Source of the DNA: Boseongicola sp. SB0665_bin_10
Lineage (GTDB): Bacteria; Pseudomonadota; Alphaproteobacteria; Rhodobacterales; Rhodobacteraceae
Assembly: GCA_009838075.1 (NCBI GenBank)
Contig: VXSG01000111.1
Coordinates: 1 to 64,000 of the forward strand
Length of the DNA stretch: 64,000 nucleotides
Direction of reading: 5' to 3'
Shown one piece after another: positions 18,961 to 28,108 of this stretch. The notes beneath the pieces were generated by a model. It ran no database searches. It saw only the letters and a list, made by a program, of their open reading frames with translations, and was not told the origin of the DNA. The translations under genes and the position numbers were made by a program. The first letter of the stretch is position 1, and each line of letters begins with the position of its first letter.

Positions 18961-20070
18961 TCAGTCGGCACCCTCGGCCAGCGAATAGCTGGTGCTGCGC
19001 CCGCCGCCAGGGTCCCTTTGAAGCACGCCCAGGCCGATCAGTTCATTGATGTCCCGCAGTGCCGTGTCTGGGGAGCACTTCTCGATCCTTGCCCATTTCG
19101 ACGAGGTGAGCTTGCCCTCAAAGCCGTCGAGAAGGCGACCCAGCATGTCGCGCTGACGTGGGTTGAAGGGAGCCTGCACGTGCCTCTCCCAGAAACGCGC
19201 CTTGAGGAACACGTTGGCAAGGACAGCTTCCGCACCGTCGAAGGCGCGGTCGAGACAACCCAGGAACCAGTCCAGCCAGGGCGTGATGTCGAGATCTCCC
19301 TTCTGCGTTGCTTCCAACTGATTGTAGTAGGCGTTGCGTTCCTGACGGATTTGCGCGGACATGCTGTAGAAGCGCTGCGAACTTTCTTCCGAGCGCGCCA
19401 GGGCCATGTCGGCAATCGCGCGTGCGATACGGCCATTGCCATCTTCGAACGGATGAATGGTGACGAACCATAGATGCACGACCGCGGCCTTCAGCACCGG
19501 ATCGATGTCCGACTCTTGATCAAGCCACTCCAGAAAAGCGGCCATCTCCGCATCCAGACGATCAGCGGCCGGTGCCCGAAAGTGAACCCGCTCCCGTCCG
19601 GTCGGTCCGGACACGACCCGCATCGGACCTGACCGGTCGTCCCGCCATGCGCCAACGACAATCCGGCGCATCCCGCTGCGCCCGGTCGGGAACAAGGCGG
19701 CGTGCCAGTCGAAAAGGCGCCCTGCGGTCAGCGGCTTGTCGAAATTGCGCGTTGCGTCGAGCGTCATTTCGACAAAGCCCTCAACGTCTCGGTCCGCTGG
19801 CGTCAAGGCACCGATGTCGATACCGAGCCGCCGCGCAATCGATGAACGCACCTGATCGATGTCGAGAGTCTCGCCTTCGATTTCACTGGATTTCACGACA
19901 TCCTGCGTCAGGGTGCGCAGCATCGCTTCGTTGCGCAGACCGAAGCCAAGCCCTTCCATCCTCCCCAGCAACCGGCCCTGTCGGTGACGCACGGTAACCA
20001 GGTTTGCCGCGGTTTTGGCTTCGTCCCAACGGAAGGCTGGCCAGTCGTCTCTTTCATGCATATAGAGCAT
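18961..20070 (-). CDS. Fic family protein with DUF4172 N-terminus
   Basis: A protein of about 369 residues. The N-terminal YMHERDDWPAFRWDEAK is the DUF4172 opening; SSEIEGE near residue 62 matches the inhibitory helix motif [S/T]xxxE[G/N] of self-inhibited Fic enzymes; HPFEDGNGR near residue 210 is the intact catalytic Fic motif with the histidine that transfers AMP (or another nucleotide moiety). The C-terminus (SSKWARIEKCSPDTALRDI) looks like a winged helix, so it may bind DNA and regulate itself. The chosen start (20070) lies inside a large palindrome; 20061 is an alternative. The protein could be an AMP transferase modifying a housekeeping target or a stand-alone regulator. Confidence 0.85.
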   Translation of the reverse strand: MLYMHERDDWPAFRWDEAKTAANLVTVRHRQGRLLGRMEGLGFGLRNEAMLRTLTQDVVKSSEIEGETLDIDQVRSSIARRLGIDIGALTPADRDVEGFVEMTLDATRNFDKPLTAGRLFDWHAALFPTGRSGMRRIVVGAWRDDRSGPMRVVSGPTGRERVHFRAPAADRLDAEMAAFLEWLDQESDIDPVLKAAVVHLWFVTIHPFEDGNGRIARAIADMALARSEESSQRFYSMSAQIRQERNAYYNQLEATQKGDLDITPWLDWFLGCLDRAFDGAEAVLANVFLKARFWERHVQAPFNPRQRDMLGRLLDGFEGKLTSSKWARIEKCSPDTALRDINELIGLGVLQRDPGGGRSTSYSLAEGAD

Positions 20071-20169
20071 AATATCCGCAAGTCCTGCGGAGATTATGCT
20101 TGTCATTCTCCGCAAATGCAAGGTTTTTCACCGCACAACATGCGGAAAATAGGGCCTCCATTCTCCGCG
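20066..20169. promoter_or_regulatory. Multi-site palindromic control region of the Fic gene
   Basis: AGCATAAT (20066-20073) and ATTATGCT (20093-20100) enclose TCCGCA (20075-20080) and TGCGGA (20086-20091), making a 35-bp dyad with one mismatched pair per arm. The TCCGCA core recurs at 20109-20114, inverted at 20141-20146, and as TCCGCG at 20164-20169. The cluster overlaps the proposed Fic start, so it looks like an autoregulatory operator array. Binding by the Fic protein's C-terminal winged helix is an inference. Confidence 0.55.
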
Positions 20170-20435
20170 AACGATGACGATGTCCTCGGTACAGGGTCCG
20201 AAAACCGTCGTGACTTTCCTCCTTTCCGCCTCGGACGGTTCGCTGCCGGCGGGCGTGGACCAACATTGGGTCCATCTGCACGAAGCTGCATGAGGCAAGG
20301 TGTACACTCCGTGAGGCGCTTGCGGATGGCCTCCGTCCACTTTCGGGCCTGCGAGCGACAGGGCGGATTTGGATCGCTTGGGTCCGTTATGAGGTCGGGG
20401 ATGAATTGCCGAAAGCGCAACATGGGTCTCGCGCC
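20170..20435. other. Intergenic segment between the Fic control region and rsmD
   Basis: Together with the operator array this makes about 365 bases without a gene, upstream of the Fic gene and downstream of rsmD on the same strand. No domain-bearing frame or clear terminator was seen. Confidence 0.35.
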
Positions 20436-21008
20436 TCAAGCGCCTGGCGCTTCCATCCTGCAAATGTTCAGGCAGACGTCGCCGTATCTGCGGAAGTCAA
20501 TTCTGGCAATTCCCTGCGGGGGAGCCACCTCGTCGGCTTCCTCCCAAGCAATCAATGCGCCATCGGCAATCCACCCGCCAGACCAAGCCGCAATGAGCGC
20601 CGGTCCGCCAAGTTCCCGCCGAAATGGCGGATCGAGGAAAACCAGGGTCGCCGGTTCCCCCGACGTTGCAACAAGACGGGTCACGTCGCCGCGAACGAGG
20701 CGGGTTTCCCCCTCAACTCCGGCCCTGGCAACATTCTCTTGAATGATCTTCGTTGCTGCGCGTCCATTCTCGACGAATGTTGCGAATGTCGCCCCTCGCG
20801 AAAGTGCTTCGAGACCAAGTGCGCCCGTGCCGGCAAACAAGTCCAGCACTTGGGCACCGGTCACCGGATCGCCAAATCGTCCGCCAAGGAGAAGGTTGAA
20901 GAGACTTTCGCGAACCCGGCCGGTCGTCGGCCTGAGTTGCGACCCGGCTCTCCGCTTGCCAACGGCGGAAAGCTTCAAGCCCCGCAGGCGGCCACCGATT
21001 ATCCTCAT
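20436..21008 (-). CDS. rsmD: 16S rRNA (guanine966-N2)-methyltransferase
   Basis: A 190-residue SAM-dependent methyltransferase modifying G966 of 16S rRNA. It starts with the family opening MRIIGGRLRGLKL, has RPTTGRVRESLFN near residue 27, the SAM-binding LDLFAGTGALGLEALSRGA near residue 55, and the catalytic FLDPPF near residue 124. Full length for the family. Its start overlaps the upstream flavoprotein reductase gene by 4 bp, so the two are co-translated. Confidence 0.93.
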   Translation of the reverse strand: MRIIGGRLRGLKLSAVGKRRAGSQLRPTTGRVRESLFNLLLGGRFGDPVTGAQVLDLFAGTGALGLEALSRGATFATFVENGRAATKIIQENVARAGVEGETRLVRGDVTRLVATSGEPATLVFLDPPFRRELGGPALIAAWSGGWIADGALIAWEEADEVAPPQGIARIDFRRYGDVCLNICRMEAPGA

Positions 21009-22210
21009 GCCTTCAGAAGCGCCTTCAAATCCGCGTCTGGATCTTGAACTTGGGCGGGTTCGACGTTCCTTGCCATTTCGAGCAGCCGCTTGCCGACCAT
21101 GTAGTCGCGAGGCGCATTGATGGCATCCACTGCAAGGAACCGTTCGCCCTTGAAATACCAGTGACTCCGCCCCTTCTCGGAAACGCGCGACACGACCCTG
21201 TCATTGCCGGTGCTCAGCCCTGCAATCTGGAGCTTCAGGTCATATTGGTCCGACCAGAACCACGGGACAGGCACGTAAGGCGATTGCGCGCCCAGCATGT
21301 TCGCGGCAACGGCTTCCGCCTGATCGATCGCGTTCTGCACGGATTCGAGCCGCAACCGGTTCCCGTTGTAAGGAAAGCAGGTGCAGTCGCCCGCAGCCCA
21401 GACATCCTCGGCCGAGGTTCGCCCGAATCCGTCAACGAGGATGCCGTTGTCACAATCGATTCCGGCGGCCTCCGCAAGGCGCGTGTCGGGGCGGATGCCG
21501 GTTCCAACGATGACGAAATCCAGGTCAATCGTCGATCCGTCCGTGAGCTTGGCGCCCGTGACACGACCGTCTCCCGTGAGACACTCGACCCCAACCCCCT
21601 CTCGAATGTCGACGCCATGGGCCTGATGTTCCGCACGAATCACGTCCGCCGTCTCGCTTGCGGCCACGCGGCTCAGGATACGCTGCGCCAGCTCGACAAG
21701 CGTTACCTTCAATCCGAGCTTTGCCGCCACGGCGGCCGCCTCCAGTCCAATGTAGCCCCCGCCCACAACGAGCACTTGCGCACCCTGGCGGCAACGCGGG
21801 CGGATGCGGTCAATGTCCGCCAGTGTCCGCACGGTATGGATGCCCGCCAGATCACGGCTCATTGCATGCGGCAATCGGTTCGGAAGCGATCCCACGGCAA
21901 GGGCGAGCTGGTCGTAGCACAGGCTGTCGACTCCGACCATCACCGACTTCTTGAGCACGTCTATGGTGTCAACGGGCGTCCCGAGGAGGAGCTTGATGTC
22001 CTTGTCGTCATAGATTGAAGGCGGTCTCAGGTAGAGGCGCTCCTTCTCCATCTCTCCCAGCAGGTAAGCTTTCGACAGCGGTGGGCGCTCGTATGGCGGG
22101 ACCGGTTCGTCACCGACCAGCGTCACGTCACCGCCATATCCCTCAGCGCGCAACTTTTGGGCAAGGGACGCACCCGCCTGGCCTGCTCCGATGATCAGAA
22201 TTCCACCCAT
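21005..22210 (-). CDS. NAD(P)/FAD-dependent ferredoxin reductase, rhodocoxin/putidaredoxin-reductase type
   Basis: A 401-residue flavoprotein. GGILIIGAGQAGASLAQKLR is the FAD Rossmann motif, PPLSKAYLLG near residue 45 the flavin-contacting helix, VLVVGGGYIGLEAAAVA near residue 147 the NAD motif, and SAEDVWAAGDCTCFP near residue 275 the second FAD motif. The C-terminal domain (VPWFWSDQYDLKLQIAGL) marks the class that reduces [2Fe-2S] ferredoxins feeding P450s or oxygenases. No such partner is adjacent. ATG at 22210 was chosen because the glycine motif begins directly after it; the longer frame upstream is unconvincing. Overlaps rsmD by 4 bp. Confidence 0.88.
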   Translation of the reverse strand: MGGILIIGAGQAGASLAQKLRAEGYGGDVTLVGDEPVPPYERPPLSKAYLLGEMEKERLYLRPPSIYDDKDIKLLLGTPVDTIDVLKKSVMVGVDSLCYDQLALAVGSLPNRLPHAMSRDLAGIHTVRTLADIDRIRPRCRQGAQVLVVGGGYIGLEAAAVAAKLGLKVTLVELAQRILSRVAASETADVIRAEHQAHGVDIREGVGVECLTGDGRVTGAKLTDGSTIDLDFVIVGTGIRPDTRLAEAAGIDCDNGILVDGFGRTSAEDVWAAGDCTCFPYNGNRLRLESVQNAIDQAEAVAANMLGAQSPYVPVPWFWSDQYDLKLQIAGLSTGNDRVVSRVSEKGRSHWYFKGERFLAVDAINAPRDYMVGKRLLEMARNVEPAQVQDPDADLKALLKA

Positions 22211-22287
22211 GCACCTTGACCGCTGGCTTCCATCGTCAAATGGCATATAACCTCGGCAACGACTTTGGCAATTGGGAGAAACAGGCA

Positions 22288-22773
22288 ATGGCTCAAGTGG
22301 GTGACAGGATTCCTTCGGCCGCGCTCTTGCACAAGGCAGGCAGCGACGTGACCGAAGTCGACATTTCGGAACGCGTGGCAGGGCGTCGCGTGGTGCTGTT
22401 TGGGTTGCCAGGCGCCTACACCGCGACCTGCGACACGGCGCACCTGCCAAGCTTCGTCCGTACGGCTGATGCCTTCAGGACGAAGGGCATTGACGAGATC
22501 ATTTGTGTCGCGGCCAACGACGTGCTCGTGATGGAGCACTGGGGCCAGGCCTCGGGTGCGGAAGCGGCCGGAATCACGATGCTTGCCGACTGGAACAGCG
22601 AACTTGCGAAGGGTCTCGATCTTGCGTTCAGCGTTCCCGCCGTCGGCCTCAAGGATCGCATGACGCGCTGCGCAATGCTGATCGAGGATGGGGAAATCAG
22701 GATTCTCCAGGTCGAGGAGGACAGCGGCGTCTGCAGCCTGACTGCGGGAGAGACGCTTCTCGAGATGATCTGA
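22288..22773 (+). CDS. Peroxiredoxin, Prx5 type
   Basis: A 161-residue thiol peroxidase. FGLPGAYTATCDTAHLPSF near residue 40 carries the peroxidatic cysteine (position about 47) with the supporting threonine, and a later RCAMLIEDGEI strand with an arginine near the active site. Prx5 enzymes reduce hydrogen peroxide and alkyl hydroperoxides using glutathione or thioredoxin. GGGAGAAACAGGCA precedes the ATG. It is divergent from the flavoprotein reductase gene. Confidence 0.9.
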   Translation: MAQVGDRIPSAALLHKAGSDVTEVDISERVAGRRVVLFGLPGAYTATCDTAHLPSFVRTADAFRTKGIDEIICVAANDVLVMEHWGQASGAEAAGITMLADWNSELAKGLDLAFSVPAVGLKDRMTRCAMLIEDGEIRILQVEEDSGVCSLTAGETLLEMI

Positions 22774-22865
22774 CGCCGGATCGACCGGCAGGTTCCCAGG
22801 TTGCCATGCAGGACGTTCGCCAGCATCCGGAGGCGTGATCGACCATGGGCAGCCAGCTGCCCGGC

Positions 22866-23153
22866 TCAGGCATCCATCCTGTCGGCAAGCTTGAGGTCGC
22901 GCGCGCTCAGCCCTTCAACGTCATGGCTCGTCAACGTGACCTCAACCCGGTTGTAGACATTGGACCATTCGGGATGGTGGTTCATCTTTTCGGCCACGAT
23001 GGCCATTTGCGTCATCCAGCCCCACGCCTCAACGAAATTCCTGAACTTGAAGGTCTTCTTGACGGCATCCCGACCGTCGACCTCGGTCCAGCCGCTTTCC
23101 GAGAGCCGGGCCAGGGCCTCCCGGCGTGCATCGCCTTCCAGTCTGTCGCTCAT
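22866..23153 (-). CDS. phhB: 4a-hydroxytetrahydrobiopterin dehydratase
   Basis: A 95-residue pterin-4a-carbinolamine dehydratase (PCD/DCoH), which regenerates the pterin cofactor of aromatic amino acid hydroxylases. The active-site block [20 protein letters not shown] near residue 59 contains the catalytic histidines, and [13 protein letters not shown] precedes it. No phenylalanine hydroxylase is next to it. The start overlaps the upstream FemAB-like gene by 4 bp, making it the last gene of a four-gene operon. Confidence 0.92.
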   Translation of the reverse strand: MSDRLEGDARREALARLSESGWTEVDGRDAVKKTFKFRNFVEAWGWMTQMAIVAEKMNHHPEWSNVYNRVEVTLTSHDVEGLSARDLKLADRMDA

Positions 23154-24334
23154 TCCGGTTCCTCCTTGAATCTTCGAAACGGGCCGTAGCTCGTGAGCAC
23201 CTCGATGTCGTCGTCAACCGCGGCCCGCTCAGCCTCAAGATACTCCTCCACCGCGCGGGCGAATCCCGAATCCGCCACCCAATGCAGCGAGTGAGTCTCG
23301 GTCGGCAGATATCCCCTCGCCAGCTTGTGGTCACCCTGAGCGCCAGCCTCGACCGCACCAAGCCCGTTGGCAATCGCATAGTCGATTGCCTGATAGTAGC
23401 AGAGCTCGAAGTGCAGGCAGTCGTGATACTCGAGCGCGCCCCAGTAGCGGCCAAAGACCGTCTCGCGTCCCAGGAAGTTCATCGCACCTGCAACCGGACA
23501 ACCTTCGCGGATCGCCAGGATCAGAAGAATGTCGTCGGCGAGCCGCTCCCGGGCCTGGTCAAAAAAGGCACGCGTCAGGTAAGGCCTGCCCCATTTGCGC
23601 GCGCCCGTGTCCTGGTAGAATTCCCAGAAGGCGTCCCAGTGCCCCGGCTGAATGGCGTCGCCGGTGAGGGCCACGATCTCGCCTCCGAAGGACTGCGCAA
23701 TGCGCCGTTCGCGCCGGATCGCCTTTCGCTTGCGCGACGACAGTACCGACAGAAAGCCGTCGAAGTCCTCGTATCCCCTGTTTGCCCACCGGTACTGCCG
23801 CGTCACGCGATGCAGGAGACCCAGCTCGCGCCCACGGGCTGCCTCATCCGCCACGCAGAACGTGGCATGCACGGACGAGAGCCTGTGTTCGGCGGCAATG
23901 TGGAGAGCGCCGTTCCACAGCGCGTCAAAGCAGGCTGCCCGGCACCCCGGACGCGCAAGGAAGCGACGCCCGGTTACCGGCGTGAACGGCACGGCAATCT
24001 GCAACTTCGGGTAGTACCTGCCTCCGGCCCTTTCCCAGGCATGGGCCCAGCCGTGATCGAAGATGTACTCGCCCTGGCTGTGACCCTTCACGTAAAGCGG
24101 CGCAACCGCCACCACCTTGTCCTCGTCCCGGACTGCAAGATGACGCGGCAGCCATCCCGTGCCGGGTCCGACCGAGCCACTCGTCTCGAGCAGGTTCAGG
24201 AAGCGGTGAGTCGTGAACGGGTCGACGGCACGCAGGCCATCCTCGGTTTCAGCGCCGGCACAGGCATCCCAATCTTCGGGGGCGATCGCCGACAGGCTTG
24301 CCAGCGTCGAGATTTCCAGCGCGGATTCGCTCAT
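23150..24334 (-). CDS. FemAB-like GNAT-fold protein (PF04339 family)
   Basis: A 394-residue protein with the pattern of the DUF482/FemAB-like family: [18 protein letters not shown] near residue 40, [20 protein letters not shown] near residue 75, [13 protein letters not shown] near residue 203 and a C-terminal [20 protein letters not shown] block. It has the duplicated GNAT-like fold also used by peptidoglycan bridge-forming aminoacyltransferases, but the family's substrate is unknown. Third gene of the ridA-GDPD-FemAB-phhB operon, 17 nt after the phosphodiesterase gene. Confidence 0.85.
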   Translation of the reverse strand: MSESALEISTLASLSAIAPEDWDACAGAETEDGLRAVDPFTTHRFLNLLETSGSVGPGTGWLPRHLAVRDEDKVVAVAPLYVKGHSQGEYIFDHGWAHAWERAGGRYYPKLQIAVPFTPVTGRRFLARPGCRAACFDALWNGALHIAAEHRLSSVHATFCVADEAARGRELGLLHRVTRQYRWANRGYEDFDGFLSVLSSRKRKAIRRERRIAQSFGGEIVALTGDAIQPGHWDAFWEFYQDTGARKWGRPYLTRAFFDQARERLADDILLILAIREGCPVAGAMNFLGRETVFGRYWGALEYHDCLHFELCYYQAIDYAIANGLGAVEAGAQGDHKLARGYLPTETHSLHWVADSGFARAVEEYLEAERAAVDDDIEVLTSYGPFRRFKEEPE

Positions 24335-24351
24335 GAACGCACTTTAGCCTT

Positions 24352-25137
24352 TCATGAGCGAAGCTGCGATCGGTCCGCAAAATCCGGAAGATACCCTTCA
24401 AAGGTCACGTTGGCTGCAACGACGCGTGCCCGGTGCTCTTCCTCGGCGGATCTCACCGTCCAGCAGAGAATGCTCGCCCCAAGCTGCCCGAGTTCCAGGA
24501 CCCTGGGGCGTTCCAGATCACGGATGTCGTGGCTGATGAACGCGGCGCTCACCCGCCCGTAGTCCGGGATTTCCGCAAGCTCGGTTCGCCTGGCCTGCGA
24601 CATCGGCCATTCCGTCTCCCGGAAGGCACAGGTCACCAGGCCTCGTGGCACGCCGGGGGCCAGCGTCTGCATGGCCGCAACGCTATGCGGATTGAAGGAC
24701 ATCACCGCCGCTGGACCGTCATACCCTGCCAGTGCCCTGGCGACCGCGCCTTCCAGGGGACCGACGCCGGGACCAAGCGTTCCGTCCCGATCCTTGATTT
24801 CGATCAGGAGCGGAACGCGGCCCGCGACCAAGCCCAGGACTTCCACGAGATCCGGGATGGTCTCGTTGCTGTTCCCGAGCGAAATGGAGGCGAGTTCCGG
24901 CATGGAGCGCTCGCGTACCAGACCTTCACGGCCTGTCATCCGCTCCAACGAATGGTCATGGAAAACAGCCGCCCGCCCGTCCGACGTGAGCTGCACGTCG
25001 ATCTCGATCCCGTATCCATGCGCCAATGCGGCATTGACCGCCCCGCGCGAATTTTCCGGCCGTCCGTCAGACGCGTCGTGCAGCGCGCGATGGGCGATCG
25101 GACGCGTCAGAAACTCCGTCGGCAACAAGACGTTCAC
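24352..25137 (-). CDS. Glycerophosphodiester phosphodiesterase
   Basis: A 261-residue TIM-barrel enzyme hydrolysing glycerophosphodiesters to glycerol-3-phosphate and an alcohol. IAHRALHDASDGRPENS near residue 14 gives the first catalytic histidine and the metal-binding glutamate, EIDVQLTSDGRAAVFHDHSLERMTG is split across residues 45-68 with the second histidine, and LLIEIKDRDG lies near residue 110. No signal peptide is present, so it is cytoplasmic like UgpQ. It uses a GTG start overlapping the ridA stop (GTGA). Confidence 0.9.
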   Translation of the reverse strand: MNVLLPTEFLTRPIAHRALHDASDGRPENSRGAVNAALAHGYGIEIDVQLTSDGRAAVFHDHSLERMTGREGLVRERSMPELASISLGNSNETIPDLVEVLGLVAGRVPLLIEIKDRDGTLGPGVGPLEGAVARALAGYDGPAAVMSFNPHSVAAMQTLAPGVPRGLVTCAFRETEWPMSQARRTELAEIPDYGRVSAAFISHDIRDLERPRVLELGQLGASILCWTVRSAEEEHRARVVAANVTFEGYLPDFADRSQLRS

Positions 25138-25598
25138 GACACTTCAAATATGCCTTCGATCTCGACTGCCACGTTCAAGGGAAGTGCTCCGGCACTGACG
25201 GCGGAGCGCGAATGTCGTCCGGCATCGCCCAAAACGGCAACAAGGAGATCCGAGGCGCCGTTGATCACCTTCGGCTGATCCGAGAAATCGGGCGTTGAGT
25301 TCACGAAGCCGACAAGCTTCACGACTCGAACCAGACGCCCGAAATCGCCGTCGCAGCCGGCGCGCACCTGGGCCAGCAGCGACAAGGCGCAACGCCGCGC
25401 GGCCGCGGCTCCGGCCTCCACGTCAATTTCGGCACCCAGCTTGCCGGTGATGAGATTGCCATTGGCATCCATCGAGATCTGGCCGGACACGAAGAGCAGG
25501 GATCCGGATCTGACAAAGGGCACGTAATTTGCCACTGGCGGCGGCGTGTCAGGCAATGCCAGCCCCATCTGCTGAAGCTTCCTCTCCACGTCGGTCAT
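25134..25598 (-). CDS. RidA family protein (YjgF-like)
   Basis: A 154-residue RidA-superfamily protein. LFVSGQISMDANGNLITGKLG near residue 38 is cut here as two motifs, FVSGQIS and GNLITGKLG, and VVKLVGFVNSTPDFSDQPKV near residue 95 with HSRSAVSAGALPLNVAVEIE completes the fold. In the family, a conserved arginine (here in HSRSAV) is the deaminase residue that hydrolyses reactive enamines/imines. This longer subgroup (about 150 residues) may have other activities. First gene of the operon; AGGAG lies about 7 nt before the ATG. Confidence 0.88.
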   Translation of the reverse strand: MTDVERKLQQMGLALPDTPPPVANYVPFVRSGSLLFVSGQISMDANGNLITGKLGAEIDVEAGAAAARRCALSLLAQVRAGCDGDFGRLVRVVKLVGFVNSTPDFSDQPKVINGASDLLVAVLGDAGRHSRSAVSAGALPLNVAVEIEGIFEVS

Positions 25599-25792
25599 CA
25601 CTTGGCTCCTCCTGTTCGGCCTGACGGGATGTCATGCCTGTCCGGACCATTTTCACTCCGCGTCACCTGAGCGCAACACGTATGACCAAAAATTCCTGCG
25701 CTGCACCACTGGTTCTGTTGCGCCGCCCCGTTTGCAGACTATTAGTGATCACCGGATCGGTTTGAATCGTCAATGAAGACATCGGGCAGCAC

Positions 25793-26563
25793 ATGCGTTT
25801 CAAATTTCCGCACCTTGCGTTTCTGGCCGTAGCCGCGCTTGCCGTTTCGGCTTGTTCGGTGCCGACAGAGGAGGGCGCAATTCACGATCCCTACGAATCG
25901 GTGAACAGGGTGAGCCACGCCTTCAACAAGGGCGCGGACCGGGTGCTCATCCGCCCGATCAGCCGTGCCTACGGAGCGACAGTGCCAAGTCCTGTCCGCC
26001 GCAGCCTGTCCCATGTTGCCGCGCATTTCGACGAGCCGAAATCCGTCGTGAACCATGTCCTTCAAGGCGATGCCGAAAGCGCCGGCCACAGCTTCTTCAG
26101 GTTCCTCGTCAACAGCACGTTCGGCGTGGCGGGCCTGTTTGATCCCGCCACGGCCAGCTTTGGGCTGGAACGGCGGCAAACGGGCTTTGGAGACACGCTG
26201 GCGGCATGGGGAACCCGGGAGGGAGCCTACCTGGAACTGCCCTTCGCGGGACCCGCGACGGAAAGGGACTTCGTCGGGCTGATCGTCGATGTTGCCACCA
26301 ATCCGGTCAGCCATGTTTCCGGCGACCTGGCCATCTTGAACACCGCGTCCACGATTCCGGCGGCGTTGAACTTGCGCTACGAGTTCGGCAATACGGTTGA
26401 CAGCGTTCTCCACGAAAGTGCAGACAGCTACGTGCAGTTGAGGCTCTCCTACATCCAGAACCGGAAGTTCAAGCTGAACCAGCAGAACCCTGATGCCGAC
26501 GGCCACGACTCCTTCGAGGACCTGTATGACGAGATCTATGAAGAGCTCTACGATGAACTCTGA
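25793..26563 (+). CDS. mlaA: MlaA-family outer-membrane lipoprotein
   Basis: A 256-residue lipoprotein of the MlaA/VacJ family that removes misplaced phospholipids from the outer leaflet of the outer membrane. LAVSAC (cysteine near residue 21) is the lipobox. DPYESVNRVSHAFNKGADR near residue 32 and FFRFLVNSTFGVAGLFDPA near residue 100 are family blocks, with GFGDTLAAWG and YLELPFAGP following. The tail is acidic (DLYDEIYEELYDEL). It overlaps the MlaC gene by 11 bp; the MlaFEDB ABC components are not in the window. Confidence 0.92.
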   Translation: MRFKFPHLAFLAVAALAVSACSVPTEEGAIHDPYESVNRVSHAFNKGADRVLIRPISRAYGATVPSPVRRSLSHVAAHFDEPKSVVNHVLQGDAESAGHSFFRFLVNSTFGVAGLFDPATASFGLERRQTGFGDTLAAWGTREGAYLELPFAGPATERDFVGLIVDVATNPVSHVSGDLAILNTASTIPAALNLRYEFGNTVDSVLHESADSYVQLRLSYIQNRKFKLNQQNPDADGHDSFEDLYDEIYEELYDEL

Positions 26564-27155
26564 CCTTACGCGCCGAACCCTGCTGTTCGCAGGCACCTGC
26601 GGGGCCGTTGCGCTGCGCGTTTCCCCGTCCCGGGCGCTGAGCGACGGCGAGGCGCGGTCGCTCATCGAAGCCGTGGTCAACGACATTCATCGGGTCATCA
26701 ATTCCGGAATGCCGATGCAGACGGCATTGAAGGAATTCGAGAATATCTTCGTCAACTACGCGGATGTTCGGGCGATTGCGCGCTCCGCGCTCGGGCCGCC
26801 CGCGCGAACCGCCTCGCCAGGGCAGCTTCGCGCCTTCACCGACGCATTTTCGGGCTACATTTCACGGAAGTACGGCAAGCGGTTCCGCGAATTCAGGGGC
26901 GGTGTCATCGAGGTGACCGAATCGCGCAGGCGAAGTCGCGTCCACGAAGTTCGCGCGATCGCGAGGCTGAAAGGCAGGGAACCGTTGGCAATGAGCTTCG
27001 TGGTGTCGGACCGTTCGGGAAAGAGCCTCTTCATCGACATCCTCATCGAAGGCATCAGCCTGTTGAAGTCCGAACGCGTCGAGATCGGGGCCCTGCTTGA
27101 CAGGCAGGGCGGCGATGTGGACCGGCTCGTTGCGGCATTGAACGGAACCGGGTGA
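26553..27155 (+). CDS. mlaC: MlaC-family periplasmic phospholipid-binding protein
   Basis: A 200-residue ABC-transport substrate-binding protein that ferries phospholipid between MlaA and the inner-membrane Mla complex. The N-terminus (TRRTLLFAGTCGAVALRV) looks like a twin-arginine or Sec signal peptide with cleavage near residue 27. YADVRAIARSALGPPAR near residue 70, FSGYISRKYGKRF near residue 100 and FVVSDRSGKSLFIDILIEG near residue 150 are family blocks. The start at 26553 overlaps mlaA; an in-frame ATG at 26538 is an alternative. Confidence 0.88.
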   Translation: MNSDLTRRTLLFAGTCGAVALRVSPSRALSDGEARSLIEAVVNDIHRVINSGMPMQTALKEFENIFVNYADVRAIARSALGPPARTASPGQLRAFTDAFSGYISRKYGKRFREFRGGVIEVTESRRRSRVHEVRAIARLKGREPLAMSFVVSDRSGKSLFIDILIEGISLLKSERVEIGALLDRQGGDVDRLVAALNGTG

Positions 27156-27232
27156 GCGGTCCAGGGGAGCCGCAAGCCTGCTGCCGCGCCTGCTGAAGCC
27201 CACGGTCCCCCTCTCGATTGGAGGCGATTCCG

Positions 27233-28108
27233 CTAGTCGTCTCGCCCTTGGACATATGCGCGCCACAGCGCGAACACGCCCGCTGCAAGGATGAGCATGG
27301 CCCCGAGCGCCACGTTGGCCCTAAGGGCTTCGTGAAACACGACAATCCCGATGAACGCCGCAAAGACTTGATGGAAGTAGGCAAAGGGCTGCACGGCACC
27401 GGCCTCCGCTAGCTCGTAGCAGCGGATCAGAAGCCAATGTCCAAGGACGCCCGTCATGCAGAGCGCCAGCATCCACAACCAGTCGCCAGGCATCATCCAT
27501 TCCCAGTTCGGCAGACCGACAAATGTCGTGGCCACGGCTCCAACGACCCCAGTCCAAAAAAAGGATGTCGCTGCACTGTCCCGTCGCGCAGCATAGCGGG
27601 TTGCCAACGAGTAGAGCGCAAACATGAAAGCGGAAATGAAGGGAATCATCGCGGCCGCCCTGAACACGCCGGACCCGGGCTGCAGAATGATGAGCATGCC
27701 GAGAAAGCCGGCAAGGACGGCAAGCCAGCGTCGCCATCCGGCCCGTTCGCCAAGCAGCGGTCCTGCAAGCGCAATCACGATCAGGGGATACATGGCAAAG
27801 ATTGCGTGGCTTTCGACCAGCCCGATAAGCGTAAAGCCAAAGACCGCCACGCATATCTCGCCTGCAAGCAGGAGCCCCCGGAATGTCTGGAGCGTCGGCT
27901 GGGATGTCCTCGCGACCGCGCGCACGCCGCCAGGCCGGCGTGCGGCAATGGCAATGACGAAGGCGGCAAAGAACCAGTACCGGATCATCACGACCATGAA
28001 GGTGTTGTATGTCACGGCCAGATGCTGCGAGATACCGTCCTGCACCGCGAACACGAATGTCGTCGCGATCATCACGAGGATGCCATTCCGGTTCGACCGT
28101 GATGTCAT
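27233..28108 (-). CDS. DMT-superfamily (EamA) transporter
   Basis: A 291-residue inner-membrane protein with about ten hydrophobic segments arranged as two EamA repeats (residues 8-140 and 150-285). FVFAVQDGISQHLAVTYN in the first helix pair and GEICVAVFGFTLIGLVE mark the first repeat; AGAVQPFAYFHQVFAAFIG and FHEAL the second. Substrate cannot be read from sequence; relatives export amino acids or metabolites. The start overlaps the mnmD-like gene by 4 bp, so the two are co-translated. Confidence 0.88.
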   Translation of the reverse strand: MTSRSNRNGILVMIATTFVFAVQDGISQHLAVTYNTFMVVMIRYWFFAAFVIAIAARRPGGVRAVARTSQPTLQTFRGLLLAGEICVAVFGFTLIGLVESHAIFAMYPLIVIALAGPLLGERAGWRRWLAVLAGFLGMLIILQPGSGVFRAAAMIPFISAFMFALYSLATRYAARRDSAATSFFWTGVVGAVATTFVGLPNWEWMMPGDWLWMLALCMTGVLGHWLLIRCYELAEAGAVQPFAYFHQVFAAFIGIVVFHEALRANVALGAMLILAAGVFALWRAYVQGRDD

